NCBI RefSeq assembly: GCF_048551375.1
Contig: NZ_JBLYZJ010000017.1
Location: 1 to 46,025, forward strand
DNA length: 46,025 nt
Reading direction: 5' to 3'
Source: Faucicola sp048551375
GTDB lineage: Bacteria > Pseudomonadota > Gammaproteobacteria > Pseudomonadales > Moraxellaceae
The translations under genes were made by a program, and so were the position numbers. Positions 35,193-42,607 of this stretch are shown here, piece by piece; position 1 is the stretch's first letter, and the number at the start of each line of letters is the position of its first letter. The notes below the pieces were generated by a model that did no database searches, was not told the DNA's origin, and saw only the letters and a program-made list of their open reading frames with translations.

Positions 35193-35208
35193 GTGCGTAC
35201 AACGCACC
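35192..35208. repeat. Family B hairpin after the HhH-GPD-like gene
   Basis: GGTGCGT / ACGCACC around a three-base centre is the second copy of the small family seen at 170-185. It begins on the last base of the preceding stop codon. Confidence 0.6.
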
Positions 35209-35237
35209 CTACTGGATTAAATTTCACATAAACAACT

Positions 35238-35438
35238 ATGACATTACGAAACAAACAACCCAAACGCCAAATGGGAACGCTAAAAGACAAAATTAGCATA
35301 CCAGAGAATTTTGATAATGCGTTTGCCGATGAAATTATCGCTTTATTTCACGGCGACAAAGAACGCCCACCACACACTTTATCCACTAAAAAGGAACTTC
35401 ACCATGAATTTAGGACTCGACTACCAACTCGGCGATGA
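35238..35438 (+). pseudogene. Antitoxin C-terminal remnant
   Basis: A 66-codon frame contains KRQMGTLKDKISIPENFDNA followed by FADEIIALFHGD. This closely follows the consensus tail G-x-L-K-x-K-I-x-I-P-x-x-F-D-x-x-x-x-D-E-I of Phd/YefM- or DUF2281-type antitoxins. The N-terminal DNA-binding part is absent, and no toxin gene follows. The last part overlaps the start of liuA by 35 bases. The ribosome binding site is poor. A remnant of a toxin-antitoxin locus is the simplest reading; a short expressed protein is possible. Confidence 0.45.
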
Positions 35439-36579
35439 CATCAACGCCCTCCGTGAAACCGTCAAAGCATTTGCCGATGCCGAAATCGCCCCTCGTGCTG
35501 CCGAACTTGACCGCACCGACCAATTCCCAATGGACTTATGGCAAAAAATGGGCGACTTAGGTCTTCACGGTATCACAGTACCTGAAAGCTACGGTGGCGT
35601 GGACATGGGCTATGTCGCACACATGGTTGCGATGGAAGAAATCAGCCGTGCCTCTGCCTCAGTCGCCCTAAGCTATGGCGCACACTCAAACCTATGTATC
35701 AACCAAATCAAACGCAACGGCACAGAAGCCCAAAAGCAAAAATATTTGCCAAAACTTATCAGTGGTGAATTCATCGGTGCATTGGCAATGAGCGAAACGG
35801 GTGCAGGTTCGGACGTGACTAGCATGAAAATCCGTGCCGAAGAAAAAGACGGCGTATATGTGCTGAACGGCTCAAAAATGTGGATTACCAACGGCCCTGA
35901 TGCAGACGTGATGGTGGTATATGCCAAAACCAACCCAGAACTTGGGGCAAAAGGCATTACCGCTTTCTTGGTCGAAAAAGGCATGAAAGGCTTCTCTACC
36001 GCCCAAAAACTTGACAAACTCGGTATGCGTGGCAGTCACACAGGCGAGATGGTATTTGAAAATGTCGAAGTACCAGCCGAAAACATCATGGGTGGCTTAA
36101 ACAATGGCGTAAAAGTATTGATGAGTGGCTTGGACTATGAGCGTGCCGTACTTGCCGCAGGTCCTATCGGTATCATGCAAGCCGTGATGGACAACGTCAT
36201 TCCGTATATCCATGACCGCAAACAATTCGGTCAGTCAATCGGTGAATTCCAATTGATTCAAGGTAAAGTAGCGGATATGTACACTATCTTGCAAGCAGGT
36301 CGTAGTTTCCTTTATACCGTGGGTAAAAACTTGGATATGCTTGGCTCTGACCATGTGCGTCAAGTGCGTAAAGACTGTGCCAGCGTGATTTTATGGACTG
36401 CCGAAAAAGCCACTTGGATGGCAGGTGAAGGCATTCAAATCTTCGGTGGTAATGGCTATACCAACGAATACCCAATGGGTCGCTACTGGCGAGATGCCAA
36501 ACTGTATGAAATCGGTGCAGGTACTAGCGAAATCCGCCGTATGCTGATTGGTCGTGAATTGTTTAACGAAACGGCTTAA
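35404..36579 (+). CDS. liuA: Isovaleryl-CoA dehydrogenase
   Basis: This FAD enzyme oxidises isovaleryl-CoA to 3-methylcrotonyl-CoA, the first committed step of leucine degradation. I choose the ATG at 35404 (AAAGGAAC upstream, MNLGLDYQLGDDINALR), giving 391 residues, the usual length. The acyl-CoA dehydrogenase motifs are AMSETGAGSDVTSMKIRAE, MWITNGPDADVMVVYAKT and the C-terminal QIFGGNGYTNEYPMGRYWRD. The IVD-type Glu is in SGLDYERAVLAAGPIG. In most liu operons liuA comes first; here it comes last, after the accessory islet. A bidirectional terminator ends the operon. Confidence 0.96.
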   Translation: MNLGLDYQLGDDINALRETVKAFADAEIAPRAAELDRTDQFPMDLWQKMGDLGLHGITVPESYGGVDMGYVAHMVAMEEISRASASVALSYGAHSNLCINQIKRNGTEAQKQKYLPKLISGEFIGALAMSETGAGSDVTSMKIRAEEKDGVYVLNGSKMWITNGPDADVMVVYAKTNPELGAKGITAFLVEKGMKGFSTAQKLDKLGMRGSHTGEMVFENVEVPAENIMGGLNNGVKVLMSGLDYERAVLAAGPIGIMQAVMDNVIPYIHDRKQFGQSIGEFQLIQGKVADMYTILQAGRSFLYTVGKNLDMLGSDHVRQVRKDCASVILWTAEKATWMAGEGIQIFGGNGYTNEYPMGRYWRDAKLYEIGAGTSEIRRMLIGRELFNETA

Positions 36580-36592
36580 TCTTATCCGCATT

Positions 36593-36622
36593 AAAAAACC
36601 TCACAACATTGTGAGGTTTTTT
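36593..36622. terminator. Bidirectional terminator between liuA and ccmB
   Basis: An A-run, the perfect stem CCTCACAA / TTGTGAGG with a two-base centre, and a T-run form a terminator usable on both strands. It ends liuA 14 bases past the stop and ends ccmB on the minus strand. Confidence 0.9.
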
Positions 36623-36630
36623 ATCAAGCA

Positions 36631-37329
36631 TCAACTTAACCACGCCAATTTTAAACTAAAGGCAATCACAAATGGGGTGACAATCACCGCCACAATACTC
36701 CCTGCCAATAGTAATGCCAAAATCGGCAAGCCATTCAGACCCATCGCCAATTGCCCCACTGCCCCAGTGGCAAAAATCAACACAGGCAACTGCATCGGTA
36801 ACGCAATCAACGGCACAAGCACCGCCCCACTTTTGAGCGACAAGGTCAAACTGCTGGCAATCGCTGACAGGCATAATAAAATCGGACTACCAACCACAAT
36901 TGACATCGCTAACGCCACCGTACTATTGAGCGACAAACCAAACAACGGCATTGCCAAAAATGCCAACATCGCCACCATGCCTGCACTCGTGAGCCAATGC
37001 ACCACCAACCGCACCAACACCCACACAGGCAATGACGCACGAGCCACCACCAGTTGGGCGAGCGTACCATTATCCAATGCAGGACGAAACAGGCTATCCA
37101 TCCCCATAATCAGCGACAATAGCCCTGCAATCCACACCGCAGGCACACCCAGTTGTTTTAGCAAGTTCGGCTCTGTCCCCATCGCCAGCGGGAACAGGGT
37201 AATAATGATTAAAAACAATACCAACGGATACAGCCATTGGACTTTATTTTGTTGTTTGATTTGCCATTCACGTTGCCAAAATTGGGAAAACGTAATGGTG
37301 GGTAGGGGTAAAGCGGTCGATTGTGTCAT
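36631..37329 (-). CDS. ccmB: Heme exporter protein CcmB
   Basis: CcmB is the membrane subunit of the CcmAB ABC transporter in system I cytochrome c maturation, needed to release holo-CcmE. The 232-residue protein has six hydrophobic segments. The family N-terminus contains FWQREWQIKQQNK, then YPLVLFLIIITLFPLA and WIAGLLSLIMGMDSLFRPAL. The gene follows ccmA (146 bases between) on the minus strand, with a repeat element in the gap. The terminator immediately after it means no ccmC-H genes are co-transcribed. Confidence 0.9.
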   Translation of the reverse strand: MTQSTALPLPTITFSQFWQREWQIKQQNKVQWLYPLVLFLIIITLFPLAMGTEPNLLKQLGVPAVWIAGLLSLIMGMDSLFRPALDNGTLAQLVVARASLPVWVLVRLVVHWLTSAGMVAMLAFLAMPLFGLSLNSTVALAMSIVVGSPILLCLSAIASSLTLSLKSGAVLVPLIALPMQLPVLIFATGAVGQLAMGLNGLPILALLLAGSIVAVIVTPFVIAFSLKLAWLS

Positions 37330-37347
37330 TTTTTATCTTTTCATTTT

Positions 37348-37443
37348 AGGACTTACGCAAAAAAATCATTTGTTGGGTCGAAGTATGAAAGCCAATATAA
37401 ACGCTTGGTAACGTTGGGTTTCGCAAACTCAACCCAACCTACA
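37348..37443. repeat. Family C dispersed repeat, nearly full copy
   Basis: This element between ccmB and ccmA starts with AGGACTTACGCAAAAA. It ends with a hairpin GTTGGGTT / AACCCAAC (37413-37420 with 37431-37438) followed by CTACA, the complement of GTAG. It aligns along most of its length with 45952-46025. No coding frame is present. Confidence 0.65.
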
Positions 37444-37474
37444 GTCTATAAAAATGTGTAATTTCTAAGGAAAA

Positions 37475-38182
37475 TTAAACCATATAATCTGTCAAATCCA
37501 GTTGTTTATTCGCCACGCCCACCGCTTGGTGACTGGTCAATAGTACCGCACCACCACGATTGGCAAAATCTTGCAATAGCGTTTCAATTTTGGCAATCAT
37601 GTTGACATCAAGGGCAGTGAGTGGCTCATCAAGTAGCCAAAAGGGTTGGCTCTGCACATTGTTTAGCCCAAACCACAGCCGTGTTAAACCAACTCGGCGA
37701 GTCTGCCCTGCGGATAATTGATAGCAAGGAATGGCTTCATACCCTGCCAATCCCACCCAATCAAGGGCTTGGTCAAGCTCATCAAACGTGGGGGTAATCC
37801 CATATAATGCTAATAAAAAGCGTAGATTTTGCTCAACGGTAAGTTGCAGATGAATGCCAATTTGGTGGGCGATAAATAACGGCTGAATGGGCAGGCTTTT
37901 TTTCCCTTGCCAAAAAATTTCCCCTTCAATAATCGGAATCAACCCTGCCAACTGCATGATAAAGGTGGTTTTGCCTGTGCCATTTTCGCCAATCAAATGA
38001 CAAATATCCCCAGCTTTGAGGGTCAAATTCACCCCTTCGCATAGCGGAAATTCACTCCGTTGGACGGTGAGATTTTGGCAGTTTAACAAACCACTCACAG
38101 CCGAGGATGGAATGGTTACTGGTGGCTCGACAGCCGTTAGCATCGAAGAAGGCAATTGGGTCATGGCAGGCGATTGGAGCAT
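37475..38182 (-). CDS. ccmA: Cytochrome c biogenesis ATP-binding protein CcmA
   Basis: CcmA is the ATPase of the CcmAB transporter. The 235-residue ABC protein has Walker A GENGTGKTT, the signature YQLSAGQTRRVGLTRL and Walker B FWLLDEPLTALD, followed by a switch His in LLTSHQ. The signature LSAGQ and the short length fit CcmA. The ATG at 38182 gives an N-terminal extension; Met at 38164 (MTQLPSS) is an alternative. ccmB follows. Only these two ccm genes are present, an incomplete set. Confidence 0.9.
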   Translation of the reverse strand: MLQSPAMTQLPSSMLTAVEPPVTIPSSAVSGLLNCQNLTVQRSEFPLCEGVNLTLKAGDICHLIGENGTGKTTFIMQLAGLIPIIEGEIFWQGKKSLPIQPLFIAHQIGIHLQLTVEQNLRFLLALYGITPTFDELDQALDWVGLAGYEAIPCYQLSAGQTRRVGLTRLWFGLNNVQSQPFWLLDEPLTALDVNMIAKIETLLQDFANRGGAVLLTSHQAVGVANKQLDLTDYMV

Positions 38183-38311
38183 GATAGTGGGTTATTTATG
38201 TCATCAAATCGCCTATTATATCGTAAAGTTGACCAATGGTTTATAAAAATCAGCCCCAATGGTGAATTTGTGTGCTATGATGATTAATAGTTTGTTATTG
38301 TAACATTGATT

Positions 38312-39055
38312 ATGCCGAAATCTACTCAAAGTCTATGGCAACGCTTAAAAAAGCTATTGGGTGTAACGCCTCAACTGCCGACTGATAATAATAACCCAAA
38401 TAAAAATAACCTTGACGTATCTTCTGCTAGTCATGGTATCACGCTTGATAATGTCAATATTGGTGCTAATCCCACCAATACGAGTCCGTTGTTCCTTAAA
38501 AATAATGAGATGAATGTGGATTTGACCCAATTACCATCATCGGATGATATTGAATATTTATTGGAACAATTGGGCTATCATTTTATGTATCATCCGCCTA
38601 AAGCCGATGAACCACAAGCGGTGCATCATTACACCATGCAAGTATCCGACCAAACCCATGAGTGGGGCTGTATGTTACGCTATTTTAGCAATCAACAACT
38701 GTTATCTATATATAGTATTCTGCCCTTTACTGTGCCAAAAAATCACCGTTCGGATATGTTAGCCGTGGTTAATTATTTGAATTATGACTTGATGATTGGC
38801 AATCTTGAGCTGGATATGCTTGATGGTGAAATCCGCTGTAAAACCTCATTGGATATTGAGGTCACAGGGCTAAATGAGGTGGTATTAAGTTATTTATTAC
38901 AAAGTAATTTTTCACTGATTTCTCAGCTATACGACACCTTAGAAGCCGTGGTCAAAAAACCCAAACCTGCCAAAACCTTAGAGCAAGCCATTGATGATCT
39001 CTTGCTGGCTCAACAAGAACAAATGTTTTATGTAATGACCGAAGCCATACAATAA
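38312..39055 (+). CDS. YbjN-like sensory/chaperone-like domain protein
   Basis: The 247-residue protein starts at ATG 38312 (a TTG lies six bases upstream). After a basic N-terminus (KSTQSLWQRLKKLLGV) and an Asn/Thr-rich linker (about 25-70), residues about 75-215 look like a YbjN domain. It starts DDIEYLLEQLGYHFMYHPP and continues with YTMQVSDQTHEWGCMLRYFS and ILPFTVPKNHRSDMLAVVNY. YbjN proteins are secretion-chaperone-like folds with no settled biochemical role. The C-terminus is helical (LEQAIDDLLLAQQEQ). xerD follows 13 bases later, so the two are probably co-transcribed. Confidence 0.7.
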   Translation: MPKSTQSLWQRLKKLLGVTPQLPTDNNNPNKNNLDVSSASHGITLDNVNIGANPTNTSPLFLKNNEMNVDLTQLPSSDDIEYLLEQLGYHFMYHPPKADEPQAVHHYTMQVSDQTHEWGCMLRYFSNQQLLSIYSILPFTVPKNHRSDMLAVVNYLNYDLMIGNLELDMLDGEIRCKTSLDIEVTGLNEVVLSYLLQSNFSLISQLYDTLEAVVKKPKPAKTLEQAIDDLLLAQQEQMFYVMTEAIQ

Positions 39056-39068
39056 CGGATGGCGAATC

Positions 39069-40013
39069 ATGTCCCAAACCAAAGCCCATCACCCACGCAA
39101 ACCCACGGCTCTCAAGATTGTTGATGAGCCTATTTATCTTCAGCAATTTCGTCAACATTTGGTGGCACGAGGGCTATCGACCAATACTCGTAATGCCTAT
39201 TTGCGTGACCTATTGACCTGCGAAACCACCCACCCCAAAGCCCTGCCCCAATGGACTAGCGAAGCGGTACTACACTGCATGGGAACGTTATACCAACAAG
39301 GCAAAACCGCACGTAGCCAAGCAAGGGCATTATCCGCATTACGTCAGTTTTTTTTATGGCAAATCCAAACAGGCGTGCGAGAAGACAGCCCTTGTGAACC
39401 CATTCGCACCCCAAAAATCGGACGCAATCTACCCAAAGACTTATCCGAAGCCGATGTCGAAGCCTTATTAGCTAGCCCAGATACCACCACACCGCTTGGA
39501 CTGCGTGATCAAGCCATGCTTGAGGTGTTATATGCCTGTGGTTTACGGGTGTCAGAACTGATGAATCTAAGCCTCAGCGAGGTCAATCTCAATGCAGGCT
39601 GGCTTCAAGTCAAGGGTAAGGGCGAAAAAGTACGGCTTGTGCCATTGGGTGAAGTGGCATTGGATGTGTTACAGCGGTATTTACTCAACGCTCGCCCGCT
39701 ATTAACCCTACAAAAAAGTGGGCGAGAGAGCCATTGCCAAGCGGTGTTTTTGACCCAACAAGGCGGTTATATGACACGGCAAAATTTTTGGTATGCCATC
39801 AAACGCTACGCCACCCAAGCAGGCATTGAAACCGAAATTTCACCGCATACGCTTCGTCATGCGTTTGCGACACATTTGCTCAATCATGGGGCGGATTTGC
39901 GGAGTGTGCAGATGCTTCTTGGGCATAGTGATTTATCGACCACGCAGATTTATACCCATGTGGCGACCGCTCGTTTGCAAGAATTACATGCCAAACATCA
40001 TCCGAGGGCGTAA
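39069..40013 (+). CDS. xerD: Site-specific tyrosine recombinase XerD
   Basis: XerD resolves chromosome dimers at dif with XerC and FtsK. The 314-residue protein has the N-terminal SAM-like core domain (ARGLSTNTRNAYLRDL, ALSALRQFFLWQI). The catalytic residues are all present: Arg in CGLRVSEL, Lys in VKGKGEK, HTLRHAFATHLLNHGADLR, LGHSDLSTTQIYTHV with the nucleophilic Tyr. The C-terminal pattern LNHGADLR...HSDLSTTQIYTHVATARLQELHAKHHPRA-like is that of XerD rather than XerC. It converges on rlmA with a gap of only seven bases, and no terminator is seen between them. Confidence 0.93.
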   Translation: MSQTKAHHPRKPTALKIVDEPIYLQQFRQHLVARGLSTNTRNAYLRDLLTCETTHPKALPQWTSEAVLHCMGTLYQQGKTARSQARALSALRQFFLWQIQTGVREDSPCEPIRTPKIGRNLPKDLSEADVEALLASPDTTTPLGLRDQAMLEVLYACGLRVSELMNLSLSEVNLNAGWLQVKGKGEKVRLVPLGEVALDVLQRYLLNARPLLTLQKSGRESHCQAVFLTQQGGYMTRQNFWYAIKRYATQAGIETEISPHTLRHAFATHLLNHGADLRSVQMLLGHSDLSTTQIYTHVATARLQELHAKHHPRA

Positions 40014-40020
40014 GTTAGAA

Positions 40021-40926
40021 TCAGCGTTTATTAAACCCATAAATCACAAAATCCAACGTCAATGCCAACTCTCCCAATTGCTCACAGCGTTGCATTAACG
40101 CTTGGCGATTGGTAGGTTTGGCACGGTAAGTATAAGGGGTCATGGTCAACACATCCGCCAATGCCTCACTATTCACCGTAATTTGATGGGTAATCCGCTG
40201 TTCTTTGCCCAAGGTAAAATGACTTGCCATTTCATCAATAAATTTATCCGAATCATGGGCTTGCACCTGTTCAAATAAGGCTTCACGCATTTGCACCAAA
40301 TGATTGGGAGCTGGTTTGGCAATAATCACTTGCCCATTATCTGCCAAAATCCTTGCAAATTCATTGGGTAAAATTGGGCTAAAAATCGAACTAATCACAT
40401 TCAGCGATTGGTCAAATACAGGCACTTGCGAAGCCGAAGCCACCATCGGATAGCAGGCTTGGGTCGCCAAAAACGGCTTGAGGCGTTTGGCAGTGGCGAT
40501 GACCGCCGATTTGCTGATATCTAAAGCAAGCAAATGTTTGGGTGAAAGTTGCAAAAATCGCTCAGTATAATAGCCCTCGCCACAGCCAATATCTAGCCAG
40601 TTACGCTGTGGGATATCGCTGATAAATTGTTGACAAAAATCTTGTAATCCATCCGCCAATACTTGATAATACCCAGCCGACAAAAACCGCTGGCGAGCCA
40701 ACACCGCTTGCTCGGTGTCACCTGGATTTTTGGATTTTTTATGTTGGACAGGCAATAAGTTGACATAGCCTTGTTTGGCAACATCAAAGCTATGTTGGCG
40801 ATTTGGTGAGTTGCTTTGTGGATTGTTTTGCGAGTTATCACCAGTACATTGCCATGTTTTTGCCATAGGCATCAACTCACTATGACACAATGGGCAACGC
40901 AATACTCGATTAGCTAGCTTATTCAT
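40021..40926 (-). CDS. rlmA: 23S rRNA (guanine(745)-N(1))-methyltransferase
   Basis: RlmA methylates G745 of 23S rRNA using S-adenosylmethionine. The 301-residue protein has an N-terminal zinc ribbon (RCPLCHSEL, then WQC and HSFDVAKQGYVNLLP). The family motif HKKSKNPGDTEQAVLARQRF follows. The SAM-binding motif is WLDIGCGEGYYTE. LALDISKSAV and VISSIFSPILPNEFARIL also fit. The residue order and the zinc ribbon favour RlmA over other Class I methyltransferases. The gene is 17 bases downstream of an unrecognised gene. Confidence 0.9.
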   Translation of the reverse strand: MNKLANRVLRCPLCHSELMPMAKTWQCTGDNSQNNPQSNSPNRQHSFDVAKQGYVNLLPVQHKKSKNPGDTEQAVLARQRFLSAGYYQVLADGLQDFCQQFISDIPQRNWLDIGCGEGYYTERFLQLSPKHLLALDISKSAVIATAKRLKPFLATQACYPMVASASQVPVFDQSLNVISSIFSPILPNEFARILADNGQVIIAKPAPNHLVQMREALFEQVQAHDSDKFIDEMASHFTLGKEQRITHQITVNSEALADVLTMTPYTYRAKPTNRQALMQRCEQLGELALTLDFVIYGFNKR

Positions 40927-40943
40927 TGATATGCCGACATTAT

Positions 40944-41492
40944 TTATGATTGGTTTAACAAGGTTTGAACAATCATAATGTCCTCAAAATGGGTTGGCAC
41001 AGCTTGTGGCATCTTAATTGGTGGGGCGTTAAACTCAATGGTAGGGGTGGATTCGCTATGATTTATTTGTTCTTTAACTGTTGGGGATTCATTGACTTCT
41101 ATGACATTAATAATTTCATCATCATGTAGATGAGAATAGGTCGCCAAAAAATTTTTTAGGTCTTTATTTTCTGTTTTGTCATATTTCTGATAACTGGGCG
41201 TGTTAAAATTTAACTGTACCAAGGATGAATGCGGAAATTGGTTGACCATTTTATCAGTTGAAGCATCAATCTGATATTTGATTAGTCCCTGCTCAGACAG
41301 CTTGGGAATGTTAATTTTTTGCAATAAATGAGCCACGACCTGCTCACTGGTATTGCTATTTTTATCCAATAACAATAATAGTTGACGTTCACGGGGCGTT
41401 AATAAATGCTGGTTTAACGCTTCTCGACCTAATGCTGTACAGACAATTGCTAATGATACCACTTGATTTTGGTATAAAACCGTGATGTGCAT
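40944..41492 (-). CDS. Hypothetical protein upstream of rlmA
   Basis: I start at the ATG at 41492, after the GGGGA ribosome binding site, rather than the TTG at 41504. The 182-residue product is not recognised. Residues about 28-80 (LLTPRERQLLLLLDKNSN, then TSEQVVAHLLQKINIPKLSE) look like two or three helices that could form a small winged-helix or dimerisation unit. The C-terminal half is acidic and probably disordered. rlmA follows 17 bases later, so it probably shares a transcript. No function is proposed. Confidence 0.6.
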   Translation of the reverse strand: MHITVLYQNQVVSLAIVCTALGREALNQHLLTPRERQLLLLLDKNSNTSEQVVAHLLQKINIPKLSEQGLIKYQIDASTDKMVNQFPHSSLVQLNFNTPSYQKYDKTENKDLKNFLATYSHLHDDEIINVIEVNESPTVKEQINHSESTPTIEFNAPPIKMPQAVPTHFEDIMIVQTLLNQS

Positions 41493-41669
41493 AATGTTCC
41501 CCAACTGGCAATATAGCCCAGTTACATGATGACGATGACATTACAATCGTATAAAATGTATAAGTTGATAACTACAAATGATATATTGAAACGTAGTAAT
41601 CATTATCTTTGATAAAATTTTCGTATAAAACTATAAAGAATAAATAAAAATAACAAATTACTACACTTT

Positions 41670-41718
41670 AAAAAAGTGCTATTATAGCACTGTTAATCCC
41701 TTAATAATACAAGGGATT
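41670..41718 (-). terminator. Tandem hairpins ending the lemA-TPM operon
   Basis: On the minus strand AATCCCTT / AAGGGATT is followed by AGTGCT / AGCACT and then a run of T. The second hairpin, with its T-run, is a good terminator, 80 bases past the stop at 41771. The first hairpin, on the plus strand, is followed by TTTTATTTTTT and may stop transcripts from the other side. The rest of 41505-41770 is AT-rich without a gene. Confidence 0.75.
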
Positions 41719-41770
41719 TTATTTTTTATAATAAAAGTGTCTAAATCACACCTAAAACTCAACAATCCCA

Positions 41771-42430
41771 TTAACGTAAAAAAACCATCTCATCACTCAA
41801 CTCATTACCTCGAATATCATTTTCCAGTTGATAATGCTGGCGAAGCAACTGCCCAATATCCTGCAACAATGCCACCAAACTATCCACCTGTTTGCCTGCC
41901 TTTAGCCCTTCAATCGCCTTGTCACATAGGGCTTGCCACAAGGTCGGCATGACATGGCTATTAATACCCCTATCAGCCACAATCTCAAGACGATGTTCAC
42001 ACACATTCAGGTATACCAACACGCCTGTATTGTCTGCCGTGTCCCATACTCGATAATCCGCAAACACCTGTATGGCACGGTCACGGCTGTTATGCGTGCG
42101 AGCAATCTCTAGCGGTAGGTGATTTTCCACCACCAAAAACACCTCGCCACGATGACCTATTTCCGCCTCTCTCACGGCTTGATTGAGGCGTTGCTGTCCC
42201 TGTGCGGTAAACCAGCGGTTATGTAAAATCGGCACAAAGGTCACTTGTCGCCACCACCTTGCCCAACTGGGTTTGCCAAGCGTGGCATGAGCGACAGGCG
42301 AAGTGTAGGCAATGGTATCGGTGTTAAGCGTTTCTTGAACGGCTTCCACCACAGGCGAATCAGCCGTGGCATTGGCAGTCGTGGTAGGCGTATTAGCGGT
42401 CAAGTCGGATGGCAAATTCGGTGCAGTCAT
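41771..42430 (-). CDS. TPM-domain protein, second of the operon
   Basis: The 219-residue protein starts at ATG 42430. Its N-terminus is Thr/Ala/Asn-rich and probably disordered (about 1-55). A TPM domain follows, with FTAQGQQRLNQAVREAEI, RGEVFLVVENHLPLEIA, VFADYRVWDTADNTGVLVYL and RLEIVADRGINSHV. No signal peptide or membrane anchor is clear, unlike its larger neighbour. LemA plus two TPM proteins is a recurring set. Paralogues of this type are often called YgcG-like. The ribosome binding site is weak, so translation may be coupled to the upstream 47-codon ORF. Confidence 0.8.
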   Translation of the reverse strand: MTAPNLPSDLTANTPTTTANATADSPVVEAVQETLNTDTIAYTSPVAHATLGKPSWARWWRQVTFVPILHNRWFTAQGQQRLNQAVREAEIGHRGEVFLVVENHLPLEIARTHNSRDRAIQVFADYRVWDTADNTGVLVYLNVCEHRLEIVADRGINSHVMPTLWQALCDKAIEGLKAGKQVDSLVALLQDIGQLLRQHYQLENDIRGNELSDEMVFLR

Positions 42431-42441
42431 GTTCAAATCAA

Positions 42442-42585
42442 TTAAAGTTTAAAAATAGGAAAAGGATTATCAGTATGATTTTGGTCATTACCGATTTGGC
42501 TTTTATACTGGTTTAAAATGCTATCCAACAACGCTAAATTGCTGTTATTAGGAATTTTTTTAAACGGATTTTTAAATAATTTCAT
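42442..42585 (-). CDS. 47-codon ORF between the two TPM genes
   Basis: A 47-residue frame runs from ATG 42585 to TAA at 42442: MKLFKNPFKKIPNNSNLALL at the start, with PFPIFKL at the end. AAAGG lies about nine bases before the ATG. The stop is 11 bases before the next TPM start, so the spacing is operon-like. The family is not recognised. The basic N-terminus and asparagine-rich middle give no domain. It may be a real small protein or simply an untranslated spacer with a chance frame; the good ribosome binding site favours the first. Confidence 0.5.
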   Translation of the reverse strand: MKLFKNPFKKIPNNSNLALLDSILNQYKSQIGNDQNHTDNPFPIFKL

Positions 42586-42607
42586 TTATTAACCTTTATA
42601 TTCAAAT

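Noticed and set aside
36548..37411. A long plus-strand open frame of 287 codons antisense to ccmB
   Set aside because: Its residues (Asn/Thr/Ile-rich, no domain) follow from the reverse complement of ccmB, which has clear membrane helices and family motifs. No ribosome binding site supports it.
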